Shown: positions 1-9,319, counted from the first letter of the stretch. The stretch: 64,000 bases of DNA from Neobacillus sp. WH10 (GCF_030123405.1 NZ_CP126110.1:5394001-5458000), one strand, 5' to 3'. Program-made: numbers and translations. Notes: generated by a model from the sequence alone, not told the origin.

Positions 1-50
1 AATTCGATCACATCACTGCTGTTCCAATAATTGAACCCTGCGGCCATTTG

Positions 51-704
51 CTATTGTTCCGGAACTTTTGCAGCCGCCGGGACCTCTCCACTAATCCCCG
101 ATAATAAATTTTCAGTCTGCAATTCAATATATTCTTCCAGGGTAAATAATTTCCTTAACGCCCAGCGGCGGAAGCCCCACATTTGCCCCTGGACAAAAAT
201 ATTATGAGCAATGATTTGCACTTGTTTCTCTGACAGATGGAGCTCTCCATTTTCGACACATCTCGAAAGCAGGTTCTCAAACATGCCGACCATTTCCATT
301 TCTTTTTTTAACACATATGGAAGAGCGTCCTTCGAAAGCGACTTTACTTCTTGATACATCACGAGTACTTCCGCCTGCATCTCATCCATCACCTGAAAAA
401 AGTTGGCAATTCCAAGCTTTAAGCTATCCAATGTCCCCTTTTTCAAGGCGAGATCCTGCTGCAGGCGCTCACTGACATGGTCATAAATGCTGTCACAAAC
501 AAGATAAAGCACGTCTTCCTTTGTGCGAATGTATTCATACAGCGTACCGATGCTAAATCCTGCAGCTTTGGCAATTTCCCTTGTCGTCGTCCGGTGAAAC
601 CCCTTTTGTTTAAAAAGTGCTACGGCCCCTTTGATCATTTGATCCCGTCTTTTTTGCACAAGGCGCTCATCCTTAACCGAAGCCTGTACTTCCCGCTTAT
701 TCAT
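51..704 (-). CDS. TetR/AcrR-family transcriptional regulator
   Basis: A 217-residue TetR-type repressor. A helix-turn-helix occupies about residues 28-70 (ALFKQKGFHRTTTREIAKAA, then GTLYEYIRTKEDVL); the rest is the variable, mostly helical ligand and dimer domain. It is the last gene seen of the minus-strand beta-oxidation cluster, 70 bp downstream of acdA, so a local role sensing acyl-CoA or fatty acid is inferred. It is not clearly the FadR (YsiA) orthologue of B. subtilis; the sequence outside the HTH is different. The ATG start has AAAGGCGG upstream. Family certain, ligand unknown. Confidence 0.88.
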   Translation of the reverse strand: MNKREVQASVKDERLVQKRRDQMIKGAVALFKQKGFHRTTTREIAKAAGFSIGTLYEYIRTKEDVLYLVCDSIYDHVSERLQQDLALKKGTLDSLKLGIANFFQVMDEMQAEVLVMYQEVKSLSKDALPYVLKKEMEMVGMFENLLSRCVENGELHLSEKQVQIIAHNIFVQGQMWGFRRWALRKLFTLEEYIELQTENLLSGISGEVPAAAKVPEQ

Positions 705-774
705 GCCGCTAACCGCCTTTATTCAAATTAGGCGATCCTTAATTGCCGCCTTTCTGTTTGTTAATGCCAGATGG

Positions 775-1914
775 TTATTTCGTTAACATTCTCGAAATAA
801 CCAGGCGCTGAATTTCCTGTGTCCCCTCATAAATCTGGGTTATTTTTGCATCGCGCATGAAACGCTCTACAGGGTAATCCTTCGTATAACCATAACCGCC
901 AAAAACTTGAACCGCTTCGGTCGTCACCTTCATCGCGGTGTCGCCTGCAAATAATTTTGACATCGCTGATTCTTTACCGTATGGTAAGCCGTTTGACTCG
1001 AGCCATGCCGCTTGATAGGTTAATAGTCTTGATGCCTCAATATTTGTGGCCATATCAGCGAGCTTGAAACTGATGCCTTGGTTCGCAGCAATTGGTTTGC
1101 CAAACTGGTGGCGTTCCTTTGCATAGTCAACAGCTGCATCAAGGGCACCTTGGGCGATCCCAACAGCTTGGGCAGCGATGCCATTGCGGCCGCCATCAAG
1201 GGTCATCATCGCAATTTTAAAGCCGTCGCCTTCTTCCCCGAGCCTGTTGGCAACAGGAACCTTGCAATCTTCAAAAATAATCTCAGTTGTCGGTGATGAA
1301 CGAATACCGAGTTTCTTTTCTTTTTTACCAACAGAGAAGCCTGGGAAGTCGCTCTCGACAATAAATGCTGTTGTTCCTCTTTGCTTGCTTGATGGGTCTG
1401 TTAAGGCAAACACCACATAAATATCGGCCACGCCGCCGTTTGTGATGAAAATTTTTGAACCGTTGAGGACGTAATGGTCGCCCTCTAGGCGTGCTGTCGT
1501 TCTCATCCCGCCTGCATCGGAGCCGCTGCCAGGTTCCGTTAAGCCGTATGCACCAATTTTCGTTCCTTCTGCCATTGGGCGCAGATAGGTTTGCTTTTGC
1601 TCCTCGCTGCCGAATTTGTAAATCGGCCAGCCGGCAAGGGAGGTGTGCGCAGAAAGAAGTACGCCTGTTGACGCATCAACGCGGGACAGCTCCTCTACAG
1701 CAATACAATAAGCAAGATAATCACTGCCAATGCCGCCATACTCTTCCGGCCACGGAATCCCTGTTAAGCCTAGCTCCGCCATTTTGTCAAAAATCTCCCG
1801 GTCAAAGCGTTCTTCCTCATCCCGCTCCGCCGCTGTCGGTGCCACTTCATTTCGCGCAAAATCACGCACCATTTTGCGAATCATTTCATGCTCTTCGGAT
1901 AATTTAAATTGCAT
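775..1914 (-). CDS. acdA: Acyl-CoA dehydrogenase AcdA
   Basis: A 379-residue FAD-dependent acyl-CoA dehydrogenase, the usual family length, catalysing the first alpha-beta desaturation of beta-oxidation in the cytoplasm. Visible features are the N-terminal LSEEHEMIRKMVRDFA helix, the FAD/substrate motif YGLTEPGSGSDA (about residues 122-133), the C-terminal FGGYGYTKDYPVERFMRDAK block and the catalytic-base context QIYEGTQEIQ. It is closest to B. subtilis AcdA, which also lies beside fadF and clsB. AGGAGG-like RBS before the ATG. It follows the mmgC homologue with a 156-bp gap, so it may be co-transcribed or have its own promoter. Electrons pass to ETF and probably to FadF. Confidence 0.95.
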   Translation of the reverse strand: MQFKLSEEHEMIRKMVRDFARNEVAPTAAERDEEERFDREIFDKMAELGLTGIPWPEEYGGIGSDYLAYCIAVEELSRVDASTGVLLSAHTSLAGWPIYKFGSEEQKQTYLRPMAEGTKIGAYGLTEPGSGSDAGGMRTTARLEGDHYVLNGSKIFITNGGVADIYVVFALTDPSSKQRGTTAFIVESDFPGFSVGKKEKKLGIRSSPTTEIIFEDCKVPVANRLGEEGDGFKIAMMTLDGGRNGIAAQAVGIAQGALDAAVDYAKERHQFGKPIAANQGISFKLADMATNIEASRLLTYQAAWLESNGLPYGKESAMSKLFAGDTAMKVTTEAVQVFGGYGYTKDYPVERFMRDAKITQIYEGTQEIQRLVISRMLTK

Positions 1915-1918
1915 TTTT

Positions 1919-2040
1919 TAGTCCTCCTTTTATGTTTACTACCTATTTTTTTCCCATTACTACCTATTTTTCATTGCTTACGACGTTTTCCAGGCTCTTT
2001 ATGACATATTTGAGATACTTTACAACATTTATTGGATAAT
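1919..2040. repeat. Short direct repeat between acyl-CoA dehydrogenase genes
   Basis: Two near-identical copies of TACTACCTATTTTT spaced about 21 bp apart lie just upstream of acdA. Single copies of the same word occur near 14320 and 16875. No operator or promoter is assigned to it. Confidence 0.4.
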
Positions 2041-2070
2041 ATCGCAAAAATAACACTTTTCTCTTCCAAA

Positions 2071-3201
2071 TTAAAGATACTTACTAATCACAATCCGCTG
2101 AATTTCACTCGTACCTTCGTAGATCTCCGTTACCTTAGCATCGCGGAAGTAGCGTTCAACTGGGTAATCTTCCGTATAGCCATAGCCGCCAAATACTTGA
2201 ATCGCTTCAGAAGTGACCTCAACTGCTGTCCTTGTAGCAAACAACTTTGCCATCGAGGCTTCCAAGCCGCATTTCAAGCCTTGGCTCCGTAAATCCGCGG
2301 CACGATAAACTAATAGTTTTGCTGCCTCGACACTTGTCGCCATGTCAGCTAGCTTAAAGGCAATCCCTTGCTGCGCAGCAATCGGCTTGCCAAATTGCTG
2401 GCGTTCCTTCGCGTAGGCAGTTGCTGCCATTAGCGCAGCCTCGGCAATTCCGAGTGCCTGTGTCGCGATCCCAATACGGCCAACATCTAGGTTTGCCATG
2501 GCAATTTTAAAGCCTTCACTTTCATTGCCCAAAAGATTTCCCACTGGGACATGCAAATCTTCAAACGTCAGCTGTACGGTTCTTGATCCGTGCAAGCCCA
2601 TTTTTTTCTCATCCTTACCGATAATGAGACCAGGGGTATTTTTTTCCACAATAAACGCGGCAATGCCTTTTGTGCCTAATTTCGGATCGGTAGTCGCAAA
2701 AACGATATAAATATCGGCCTCGCCGCCATTCGTAATAAACATTTTTGAGCCATTGAGAACATAGTGATCGCCCTTCTTGACAGCCCGGGTCTTCAAGCTC
2801 GCGGCATCAGAACCTGAGCTTGGCTCGGTTAAACAAAAGGCACCCAAATACTCTCCTGAGGCAAGCTTCGGAACATACCTTTGCTTCTGTTCTTCTGTCC
2901 CGAAGTAAAGAATCGGGTTCGTACAAACCGATGTATGAACGGATAGAATGACACCAATTGTGGCGCTTACTTTTGAAAGTTCATTTATCGCAATGATATA
3001 GGAGGTAAAATCCATTTCGGCACCGCCGTATTTTTCCGGAACTGGAATACCCATCAGGCCAAGTTCACCCATTTTTCGAAGAATTTCTCGAGGGAATTCT
3101 CCTTTTTCCATCTTCTCTATAAACGGGGCAATTTCGCTCTGGGCAAAATCGCGCACCATTTTTCGCATCATTTCTTGTTCTTCAGTAAATGTAAGATTCA
3201 C
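2071..3201 (-). CDS. mmgC: Acyl-CoA dehydrogenase (MmgC-like)
   Basis: A 376-residue acyl-CoA dehydrogenase, paralogous to the next gene downstream. Motifs: FCLTEPSSGSDA, the FGGYGYTEDYPVERYFRDAK block, and EIYEGTSEIQ holding the catalytic Glu. The N-terminus EEQEMMRKMVRDFA and GVILSVHTSVCTNPILYFG match the MmgC type. A longer open frame runs upstream to 3369, but a GTG at 3201 preceded by GGAAGGGG at 8-nt spacing gives the standard family N-terminus, so I chose it. The gene lies 58 bp after mmgB in the thiolase operon, as in mmgABC of B. subtilis. Substrate chain length cannot be read from the sequence. Confidence 0.93.
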   Translation of the reverse strand: MNLTFTEEQEMMRKMVRDFAQSEIAPFIEKMEKGEFPREILRKMGELGLMGIPVPEKYGGAEMDFTSYIIAINELSKVSATIGVILSVHTSVCTNPILYFGTEEQKQRYVPKLASGEYLGAFCLTEPSSGSDAASLKTRAVKKGDHYVLNGSKMFITNGGEADIYIVFATTDPKLGTKGIAAFIVEKNTPGLIIGKDEKKMGLHGSRTVQLTFEDLHVPVGNLLGNESEGFKIAMANLDVGRIGIATQALGIAEAALMAATAYAKERQQFGKPIAAQQGIAFKLADMATSVEAAKLLVYRAADLRSQGLKCGLEASMAKLFATRTAVEVTSEAIQVFGGYGYTEDYPVERYFRDAKVTEIYEGTSEIQRIVISKYL

Positions 3202-3259
3202 ATTGATTTCCCCTTCCCGAGGATTTTTTATAAAAAAATTGCAGGCGTTTGCCGTACTA

Positions 3260-4111
3260 TTATTCGTATTTGTAGAACCCGCGTCCTGTTTTCTTGCCGA
3301 GCCAGCCTGCTTTGACATACTTGCGCAGCAGCGGGCATGGACGGTATTTGTCATCCCCGAAGCCTTCATGAAGCGTTTCCATAATAAACAAGCATGTATC
3401 TAAGCCGATAAAATCAGCCAAGGTCAGCGGTCCCATTGGGTGATTCATACCGAGCTTCATCACCTCGTCAATTGCTTCCTTCGTGGCAACGCCCTCGTAC
3501 AACGTATAAATCGCTTCGTTGATCATTGGCATAAGTATGCGGTTGGACACGAATCCAGGGAAGTCATTGACTTCAACCGGCACCTTGCTCAAGGTTTTTG
3601 TCATATCTTCAATCACTTGGTACACTTCATCGGCTGTTGCCAGGCCGCGGATAATTTCTACGAGTTTCATCACCGGTACCGGATTCATAAAGTGCATCCC
3701 GATCACCTTTTCCGGACGCTTCGTCGCTGCAGCAATTTCGGTGATGGGTAGTGATGACGTATTGCTCGCTAATATCACATGTTCCGGAACAATTTCATCT
3801 AATTGGGCAAAAATCTTCGCTTTGATTTCCATATTTTCAACAGCCGCTTCGATAACAAGATCAACACCGCTTGCATCGTTCAGGTTTGTTGACGTAGTCA
3901 GTCTTGCCAATACTTCCTGCTTCTGTTCCTCTGTCATCCGGCCTTTATCGACGCTGCGCGATAGATTTTTATTGATGACTCCTAAGCCGCGCTCGACGAA
4001 TTCTGGTTTTAAATCGTTTAATACCACCTTGTATCCTGCTTGGGCACAAACCTGAGCAATTCCTGAGCCCATCTGCCCTGCGCCGATAACCATTACATTT
4101 GAAACCTTCAT
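3260..4111 (-). CDS. mmgB: 3-hydroxybutyryl-CoA dehydrogenase (MmgB-like)
   Basis: A 283-residue NAD-dependent 3-hydroxyacyl-CoA dehydrogenase that oxidises 3-hydroxyacyl-CoA to 3-ketoacyl-CoA. The N-terminal Rossmann motif is GAGQMGSGIAQVCAQAG (residues 10-26). The catalytic His-Glu region reads HFMNPVPVMKLVEIIRG near residue 140, and GPLTLADFIGLD lies in the C-terminal helical domain. Length is typical for the short HBD form without a hydratase domain. It sits between thiolase and acyl-CoA dehydrogenase genes, 155 bp after mmgA, and GGAGGGG precedes the ATG. Confidence 0.95.
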   Translation of the reverse strand: MKVSNVMVIGAGQMGSGIAQVCAQAGYKVVLNDLKPEFVERGLGVINKNLSRSVDKGRMTEEQKQEVLARLTTSTNLNDASGVDLVIEAAVENMEIKAKIFAQLDEIVPEHVILASNTSSLPITEIAAATKRPEKVIGMHFMNPVPVMKLVEIIRGLATADEVYQVIEDMTKTLSKVPVEVNDFPGFVSNRILMPMINEAIYTLYEGVATKEAIDEVMKLGMNHPMGPLTLADFIGLDTCLFIMETLHEGFGDDKYRPCPLLRKYVKAGWLGKKTGRGFYKYE

Positions 4112-4204
4112 GTTTTCCCCTCCAATTTTGGAGCCAAAAATAATTTTCAGCCCTTCTTTTAAAAAAATTCCTTTTATTTATGACTAGATTGGCAGATTTC
4201 CTAT

Positions 4205-4262
4205 TTTTTCTACATCTATTAAAAAAATCATAATTTATCAGCGAATTTGCATGATTTATCGG
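4205..4262. repeat. Two-copy 21-bp repeat (TTTATCNGCGAA)
   Basis: TTTATCAGCGAATTTGCATGA is followed directly by TTTATCGGCGAATC just after the thiolase stop codon. The word and the 21-bp spacing resemble the five-copy array at 12047-12151. No strong terminator is visible here. Confidence 0.45.
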
Positions 4263-4266
4263 CGAA

Positions 4267-5466
4267 TCAATTTTCCCCTTCTGATTTCGGCACCTCGATC
4301 ATCACAGCATCACCCTGGCCGCCGCCGCTGCAAATCGCAGCAATACCAATTCCGCCGCCACGGCGCTTCAGTTCGTGCATCAATGTGATGATAATGCGCG
4401 CTCCGCTTGCGCCAATCGGATGCCCTAACGCAACCGCACCGCCATTGACATTGACCTTTTCCGGGTCTAGTCCGGCTATTTTTCCGCTAACTAAAGCAAC
4501 AGCGGCAAAGGCTTCGTTAATTTCAAACAAATCAATTTCATCTAAGCTTCTGCCGGTTTTTCGTAAAAGTTCATTAATGACAAGTCCCGGTGTTTGCGGG
4601 AAATCCTTTGCTTCTATAGCAATTGCGGCATGGCCAAGAATTACGGCTTCCACCTCACGGCATTCCCGTACAGCACGTTCTTCACTCATGAGCACGAGGG
4701 CGGCCGCACCGTCATTAACACCAGGGGCATTCCCGGCGGTAATCGTTCCTGTTGAATTAAAGACTGGCGCTAGTTTGGCAAGACGTTCTAAAGAAGTATC
4801 TTTTCGCGGCCCCTCGTCTTGCGTGACAACGACCGGTGCCCCTTTTCGCTGCGGTACCTCTACTGGAACAATCTCTTTAGCTAATTTCCCGCTCTCGATG
4901 GCCGCAAGTGCCCGGACATGACTTCTTAATGCCCACTCGTCCTGAGCCTCACGCGTAATCTCCATTTCTGCGGCTGTCGAGTTTCCGTAAGTCCCCATGT
5001 GAACACCGGTAAAGCTGCAGCTTAAGCCGTCATGAATCATTAAATCCTTAACGGAAGAATCGCCCATTCTAAAGCCCCATCTTGCTTTTGGTAAAATATA
5101 TGGGGCGTTGCTCATCGATTCCATCCCGCCTGCGACGATCACTTCTTCGTCTCCTGCACGAATGATTTGATCGGCTAATGTAACAGAGCGCATCCCGGAG
5201 GCACAGACTTTATTAATCGTTTCTGTTTTAACTTCCCATGGAAGGCCGGCATAATGCGCTGCCTGGCGGGAAGGGATTTGCCCCTGTCCACCTTGTAAAA
5301 CTGTTCCAAGAATGACTTCCTGTACTTCTTCTGGCTTTACACCTGCTCGTACCAATGCCTCTTTTACAGCGAATCCCCCAAGCTGTGAAGCAGTAAAGCT
5401 GCTCAATGCTCCCCCTAATTTTCCAAATGGTGTTCTAACCCCGCTTAAAATAACTGTTTTTCCCAT
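4267..5466 (-). CDS. mmgA: Acetyl-CoA C-acyltransferase (thiolase, MmgA-like)
   Basis: A 399-residue thiolase carrying out the last, CoA-dependent cleavage of beta-oxidation or the reverse condensation. The nucleophilic Cys lies in NKVCASGMRSV (about residue 88). The C-terminal motifs NVNGGAVALGHPIGASGARI and CSGGGQGDA supply the active-site His and second Cys. The ATG at 5466 has GGGAGAG 8 nt upstream and gives MGKTVILSGVRTPFG; a TTG 24 nt further upstream is less likely. First gene of the minus-strand cluster mmgA-mmgB-mmgC-acdA-tetR, with FadR-like and cre-like sites in its upstream gap. Confidence 0.95.
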   Translation of the reverse strand: MGKTVILSGVRTPFGKLGGALSSFTASQLGGFAVKEALVRAGVKPEEVQEVILGTVLQGGQGQIPSRQAAHYAGLPWEVKTETINKVCASGMRSVTLADQIIRAGDEEVIVAGGMESMSNAPYILPKARWGFRMGDSSVKDLMIHDGLSCSFTGVHMGTYGNSTAAEMEITREAQDEWALRSHVRALAAIESGKLAKEIVPVEVPQRKGAPVVVTQDEGPRKDTSLERLAKLAPVFNSTGTITAGNAPGVNDGAAALVLMSEERAVRECREVEAVILGHAAIAIEAKDFPQTPGLVINELLRKTGRSLDEIDLFEINEAFAAVALVSGKIAGLDPEKVNVNGGAVALGHPIGASGARIIITLMHELKRRGGGIGIAAICSGGGQGDAVMIEVPKSEGEN

Positions 5467-5532
5467 TCTAAACACTCTCCCTTTTCCCAATATTCAGTCA
5501 TATAAATTTAAAAAATCCTTTTAATAAACCGG

Positions 5533-5550
5533 TGACTGAACGCTCGCTCA
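5533..5550 (-). promoter_or_regulatory. FadR-like operator upstream of the thiolase operon
   Basis: On the minus strand TGAGCGAGCGTTCAGTCA matches 15 of 18 positions of the clear FadR-type site at 8000-8017. It lies 67 bp upstream of mmgA. A further half-site, ATTCAGTCA, lies near 5489. FadR of Bacillus represses beta-oxidation genes and is released by long-chain acyl-CoA. Confidence 0.55.
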
Positions 5551-5611
5551 TTATTTTGTGAAAAATTTAGCGCCAGCCTTACTGCCAACGCTCTATTAAC
5601 AAAAAGAGGAA

Positions 5612-5626
5612 ATGTAAGCGTTTTTA
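5612..5626 (+). promoter_or_regulatory. Candidate cre (CcpA) site
   Basis: ATGTAAGCGTTTTTA matches the Bacillus cre consensus WTGNAARCGNWWWCA except at one position. It lies about 146 bp upstream of mmgA. B. subtilis mmgABC is known to be under CcpA catabolite control, which supports the reading; binding is inferred. Confidence 0.45.
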
Positions 5627-5644
5627 TTCATATAAACTATTTTA

Positions 5645-5721
5645 CATAAAAAATAGCAGAAGTTGAAATGTTTTACACGAAATTATTCAAATTCTTCGAA
5701 AATTCCCAACTCCTGCTATTC
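5645..5721 (-). terminator. Terminator-like hairpin downstream of fadF
   Basis: Read on the minus strand, AATAGCAGGAGTTG pairs with CAACTTCTGCTATT across a loop of about 40 nt, and TTTTTTATG follows. It lies 72 bp after the fadF stop, separating fadF from the thiolase operon. Confidence 0.55.
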
Positions 5722-5792
5722 TATATTTCTGATTTATTTCTTGGGATTGGATCCCAACTTCATTTATTGCTAACAATTAGCCAAAATCCATG

Positions 5793-7904
5793 TTAAGACG
5801 CAAACGATTCAGGGGCGCCGCAAACTGCTCTTTCAAGCAATTCAGCTACATCGTAGGTGGAAACCTTTTCTTCGATCTCTTTTGCCTTTGTTCCGTCTGA
5901 GAGCATCGTTAAGCAGTATGGACAGCCAGAACTGATCACCGAAGGATTAGCGGCTAGAGCTTGCTCCGTTCGGCTTACGTTAATACGGTGGCCTGTTTCT
6001 TCCTCCATCCACATCAAACCGCCGCCGGCCCCACAGCACATTCCTTTTTCACGATTACGTTCCATTTCCACAAGTCTCACGCCTGGAATCGCTTTTAAAA
6101 TTTCCCTTGGTGGATCGTAAACGTCATTGTAACGGCCTAAGTAACAAGAATCATGGAAAGTGATCGTTTCGTTTACTGCATGCTTCGGAACAAGTCGTCC
6201 ATCCCTTACAAGGTCATAAAGAATTTCTGTGTGGTGATACACTTCCGCCTCTAAGCCGAAATCAGGGTATTCATTTTTGAAAATATTATAGGCATGCGGG
6301 TCAATCGTAACGATTTTCTTCGCCTCAGCCTTTTCAAATTCCTCGATATTTTTTACAGCAAGTTCTTGGAACAAGAACTCGTTTCCAAGGCGGCGCGGTG
6401 TGTCACCGGAGTTCTTCTCTTTATTTCCAAGGATAGCGAACTTCACTCCTGCTTCATTCATCAGCTTCGCGAACGATAACGCAATCTTTTGGCTGCGGTT
6501 ATCATAGGATCCCATCGAACCAACCCAGAATAAGTATTCAAATTCTTCTCCGGCCTTGTTCATTTCTTTTACAGTAGGAATATGAACATCCTCGCGCGCT
6601 TCACGCCAGCTCTCACGCTCTTTACGGTTTAAGCCCCACGGATTGCTTTGGCGCTCAATATTTGTCATCGCGCGCTGGGCATCAGCGTCCATTTTTCCTT
6701 CTGTTAAAACAAGATAACGGCGCAGGTCGATAATTTTGTCAACGTGCTCATTCATCACCGGGCATTGGTCTTCACAGTTGCGGCACGTTGTACAAGCCCA
6801 AATTTCTTCTTCGGTAATGATATCACCGATTAGGCTTGGGCTGTAAGCGAGAGCAGCAGCAGATTCCTGAGCACCTTGCCCTGCTGCAGCAAGGGCAATT
6901 TGATTTCCTTTCGTGTTAGCAAAAGCGAACGTCGGCACCCATGGCTGCTTCGAGGTAACCGAGGCGCCATAATTGGTAAGATGGTCACGCATTTTCACAA
7001 TTATGTCCATTGGTGACAGCATTTTACCCGTTCCAGTAGCCGGACACATATTGGTACAGCGCCCGCATTCAACACAGGCATAAAAATCAATCATTTGGTG
7101 CTGAGTAAAGTCTTCAATTTTTCCAACTCCAAACGATTCTTGTGATTCATCTTCAAAATCAACCTTTTTCAACTTACCTGGTTTTTCTAATCGGTTAAAG
7201 TAGACGTTTGCCGGTCCGGCAATTAAGTGCGCATGCTTGGACTGCGGTACGTAAACTAAGAAGGTTAACAAGAATAATAAATGCGCCCACCATGCCAGAT
7301 AAAAAATGACAACGGCTGCAGTTTCACCAAGCCATGAAAATGCCATGGAAATGACGGAGGCGACAGGCTCTGTCCATGCAGGGTCTTCGCCGTGCCAAAT
7401 GATTGACATGCCGTTTCCAATTAAAACAGAAACCATCAAGCCGCCGATAAACAACAGCACAAGGCCTGATTTAAAATTACGCTTTAAACGGACTAATTTT
7501 TCCACATAACGGCGATAAAATGCCCAAATGACGGCAACTAAGATCATCAAGGTGACGATTTCTTGGAAAAAAGTAAACCCGGCATACAGCGGACCAAGCG
7601 GCAGGTGTGCCCCAGGTTTAATCCCTTTGATAATAAAGTCAATGGCACCAAATTGAACTAAAATAAAGCCGTAAAAAAACATGACGTGGATGGCGCCGCT
7701 TTTTTTATCCTTTAGCAGCTTCTTCTGCCCAAACACATTCACCCAAATTTTTTGCAGACGCTCTTTCACATTGTTGTCAAACTCGACCTTTTTGCCAAGC
7801 TTAATAAATTCAATCCTCGTTTTGACCACATAAACGAACAGACTGATTGCGTAAGCGGTTACAGCCAAAAATGCAATGAGGTTGACCCATAAAAGACCAT
7901 TCAT
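5793..7904 (-). CDS. fadF: Membrane Fe-S oxidoreductase FadF (heterodisulfide reductase-like)
   Basis: A 703-residue integral membrane iron-sulfur protein. The N-terminal ~230 residues hold several hydrophobic segments (NarI/HdrE-like). Two 4Fe-4S ferredoxin motifs follow: CVECGRCTNMCP (about residue 277) and CTTCRNCEDQCP (about 372). The C-terminus carries two cysteine-rich domains (HDSCYLGRYNDVYDPPR and GMCCGAGGG). This architecture is that of B. subtilis YwjF/FadF, thought to carry electrons from acyl-CoA dehydrogenases and ETF to the menaquinone pool. It has its own promoter with an embedded FadR-like site and is transcribed away from clsB. Confidence 0.9.
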   Translation of the reverse strand: MNGLLWVNLIAFLAVTAYAISLFVYVVKTRIEFIKLGKKVEFDNNVKERLQKIWVNVFGQKKLLKDKKSGAIHVMFFYGFILVQFGAIDFIIKGIKPGAHLPLGPLYAGFTFFQEIVTLMILVAVIWAFYRRYVEKLVRLKRNFKSGLVLLFIGGLMVSVLIGNGMSIIWHGEDPAWTEPVASVISMAFSWLGETAAVVIFYLAWWAHLLFLLTFLVYVPQSKHAHLIAGPANVYFNRLEKPGKLKKVDFEDESQESFGVGKIEDFTQHQMIDFYACVECGRCTNMCPATGTGKMLSPMDIIVKMRDHLTNYGASVTSKQPWVPTFAFANTKGNQIALAAAGQGAQESAAALAYSPSLIGDIITEEEIWACTTCRNCEDQCPVMNEHVDKIIDLRRYLVLTEGKMDADAQRAMTNIERQSNPWGLNRKERESWREAREDVHIPTVKEMNKAGEEFEYLFWVGSMGSYDNRSQKIALSFAKLMNEAGVKFAILGNKEKNSGDTPRRLGNEFLFQELAVKNIEEFEKAEAKKIVTIDPHAYNIFKNEYPDFGLEAEVYHHTEILYDLVRDGRLVPKHAVNETITFHDSCYLGRYNDVYDPPREILKAIPGVRLVEMERNREKGMCCGAGGGLMWMEEETGHRINVSRTEQALAANPSVISSGCPYCLTMLSDGTKAKEIEEKVSTYDVAELLERAVCGAPESFAS

Positions 7905-7990
7905 GTAAAACGCCCCTTTCTTTGTTTTCCTATCCCCTGTTTTTGTAAGTAGTAGAAAATAATAAATTTTCTGAACTTATACTTATCTCT

Positions 7991-8018
7991 ATTATATAAT
8001 GAATGAGCATTCAGTCAA
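7991..8018 (-). promoter_or_regulatory. fadF promoter with embedded FadR operator
   Basis: On the minus strand TTGACT (8018-8013) and TATAAT (7996-7991) are separated by 16 nt. The 18-bp sequence TGAATGAGCATTCAGTCA (8000-8017, plus strand) overlaps the -35 and spacer. It closely resembles the Bacillus FadR consensus TGAATGANTANTCATTCA, so occupancy would block RNA polymerase. Confidence 0.7.
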
Positions 8019-8102
8019 CCAATTTTTTGTATAATTTGTTCGACTTATAGAAATGGCAGCCTTCGGAAACACTAACAAAACTGAATGGGGGAAAGATTGT
8101 CA

Positions 8103-9305
8103 ATGAAATTTGTACTCATTTTAAGCGGACTTGTCCTTCTCATCATTATTTGGCTCGTCATTGATTTTAGATTAGGGCGCCGGAAGCATCTTTTGGCTGC
8201 GGGCAACACGGAAACCGCCATCCTCCACGGCAATTTTGAGATTTTTACGCACGGAAAGGAATTGTTCCACAATTATTTTACTGATATTTACCAGGCAGAA
8301 AGGCATATCCATGTCCTCTTTTACATTGTTAAAGATGATGCGGTCAGCCAGGAATTTTTTTCGATTTTAAAAGAAAAGGCACGTGAAGGTGTGGAAGTCC
8401 GGGTGTTGCTTGACCGGATCGGCAGCTGGAAGATTACCAAGGCGACGGTTGCGGTATTAAGGGAAGCGGGTATCCAATTTGCTTTTAGTAATCGGATTAA
8501 GCTTCCTTTTCTCTATTATTCATCGCAGGTACGAAATCACCGGAAGATCTCAATTATTGATGGGGAAATTGGCTATCTCGGCGGCTTTAATATTGGAAAA
8601 GAATACATTGATGAAGACCCGAAGCTTAGCCCGTGGCGTGACTATCATTTAAAGATTACCGGTGAGAGCGTGAATTTTTTGCAAAGTGAGTTTTTAATTG
8701 ATTGGAACGAGTATTCCGGGGAGGATCTCCAGGATTATCCGGATTATTTCCCTGAATTGCCTAAGGGTGCTGTCCGCCACCAATATATTCCGACAGAGGC
8801 GGGTCAGCTTGAAGAAAATTTTATCAGGCTTATCCGAAAAGCAGAGCAGTCGATAATAATTGGCTCCCCTTACTTTATTCCAAGCACCAAGATTTTTGCT
8901 GAACTGCTGGAATCGCGGCGGCGAGGCGTCAGCATTACGGTGATGGTCCCTTTTACGGCGGATCACCTTCTTGTACAAGAGGCTTCGTTTCGCTATTTAC
9001 GGCGACTTCTTGAGGCAGGTGCTTTGGTTTATCAATATAAAAATGGTTTTTATCATGCCAAAACGATTGTGATTGATGACAAAATCTGCGATATTGGTAC
9101 CGCCAATTTTGATAAACGGAGCTTATTTTTAAACAAAGAAATCAATTGCTTACTCTATGATCCTGCCTTTATCGAGCGCTTAAAGGCCGTTATTACAAAT
9201 GACATTCTCGACTCAGAGCCATTAACTCTGGCAGTACTGAATAAACCGAACCTGCTTAGGAGTGTGAAAGAACGCATCGCCGCTGCCCTTTCATACTTCC
9301 TATAA
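8103..9305 (+). CDS. clsB: Cardiolipin synthase (ClsB/YwjE-like phospholipase D family)
   Basis: A 400-residue membrane-associated phospholipase D superfamily enzyme that condenses phosphatidylglycerol into cardiolipin. One N-terminal transmembrane segment (about residues 1-22) is followed by two HKD motifs: HRKISIIDGEIGYLGG (about residue 150) and HAKTIVIDDKICDIGTANFD (about 320). The ATG at 8103 follows GGGGGAAAG; an upstream ATG at 8085 overlaps that RBS. Position next to fadF and length match B. subtilis YwjE/ClsB. It is divergent from fadF, and the hairpin at 9407 ends it. Confidence 0.9.
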   Translation: MKFVLILSGLVLLIIIWLVIDFRLGRRKHLLAAGNTETAILHGNFEIFTHGKELFHNYFTDIYQAERHIHVLFYIVKDDAVSQEFFSILKEKAREGVEVRVLLDRIGSWKITKATVAVLREAGIQFAFSNRIKLPFLYYSSQVRNHRKISIIDGEIGYLGGFNIGKEYIDEDPKLSPWRDYHLKITGESVNFLQSEFLIDWNEYSGEDLQDYPDYFPELPKGAVRHQYIPTEAGQLEENFIRLIRKAEQSIIIGSPYFIPSTKIFAELLESRRRGVSITVMVPFTADHLLVQEASFRYLRRLLEAGALVYQYKNGFYHAKTIVIDDKICDIGTANFDKRSLFLNKEINCLLYDPAFIERLKAVITNDILDSEPLTLAVLNKPNLLRSVKERIAAALSYFL

Positions 9306-9319
9306 AACCCTTTTGTCCA

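Noticed and set aside
1..50. Start of a further gene downstream of the TetR gene
   Set aside because: Only 50 bases are visible and no start codon with ribosome binding site can be supported.
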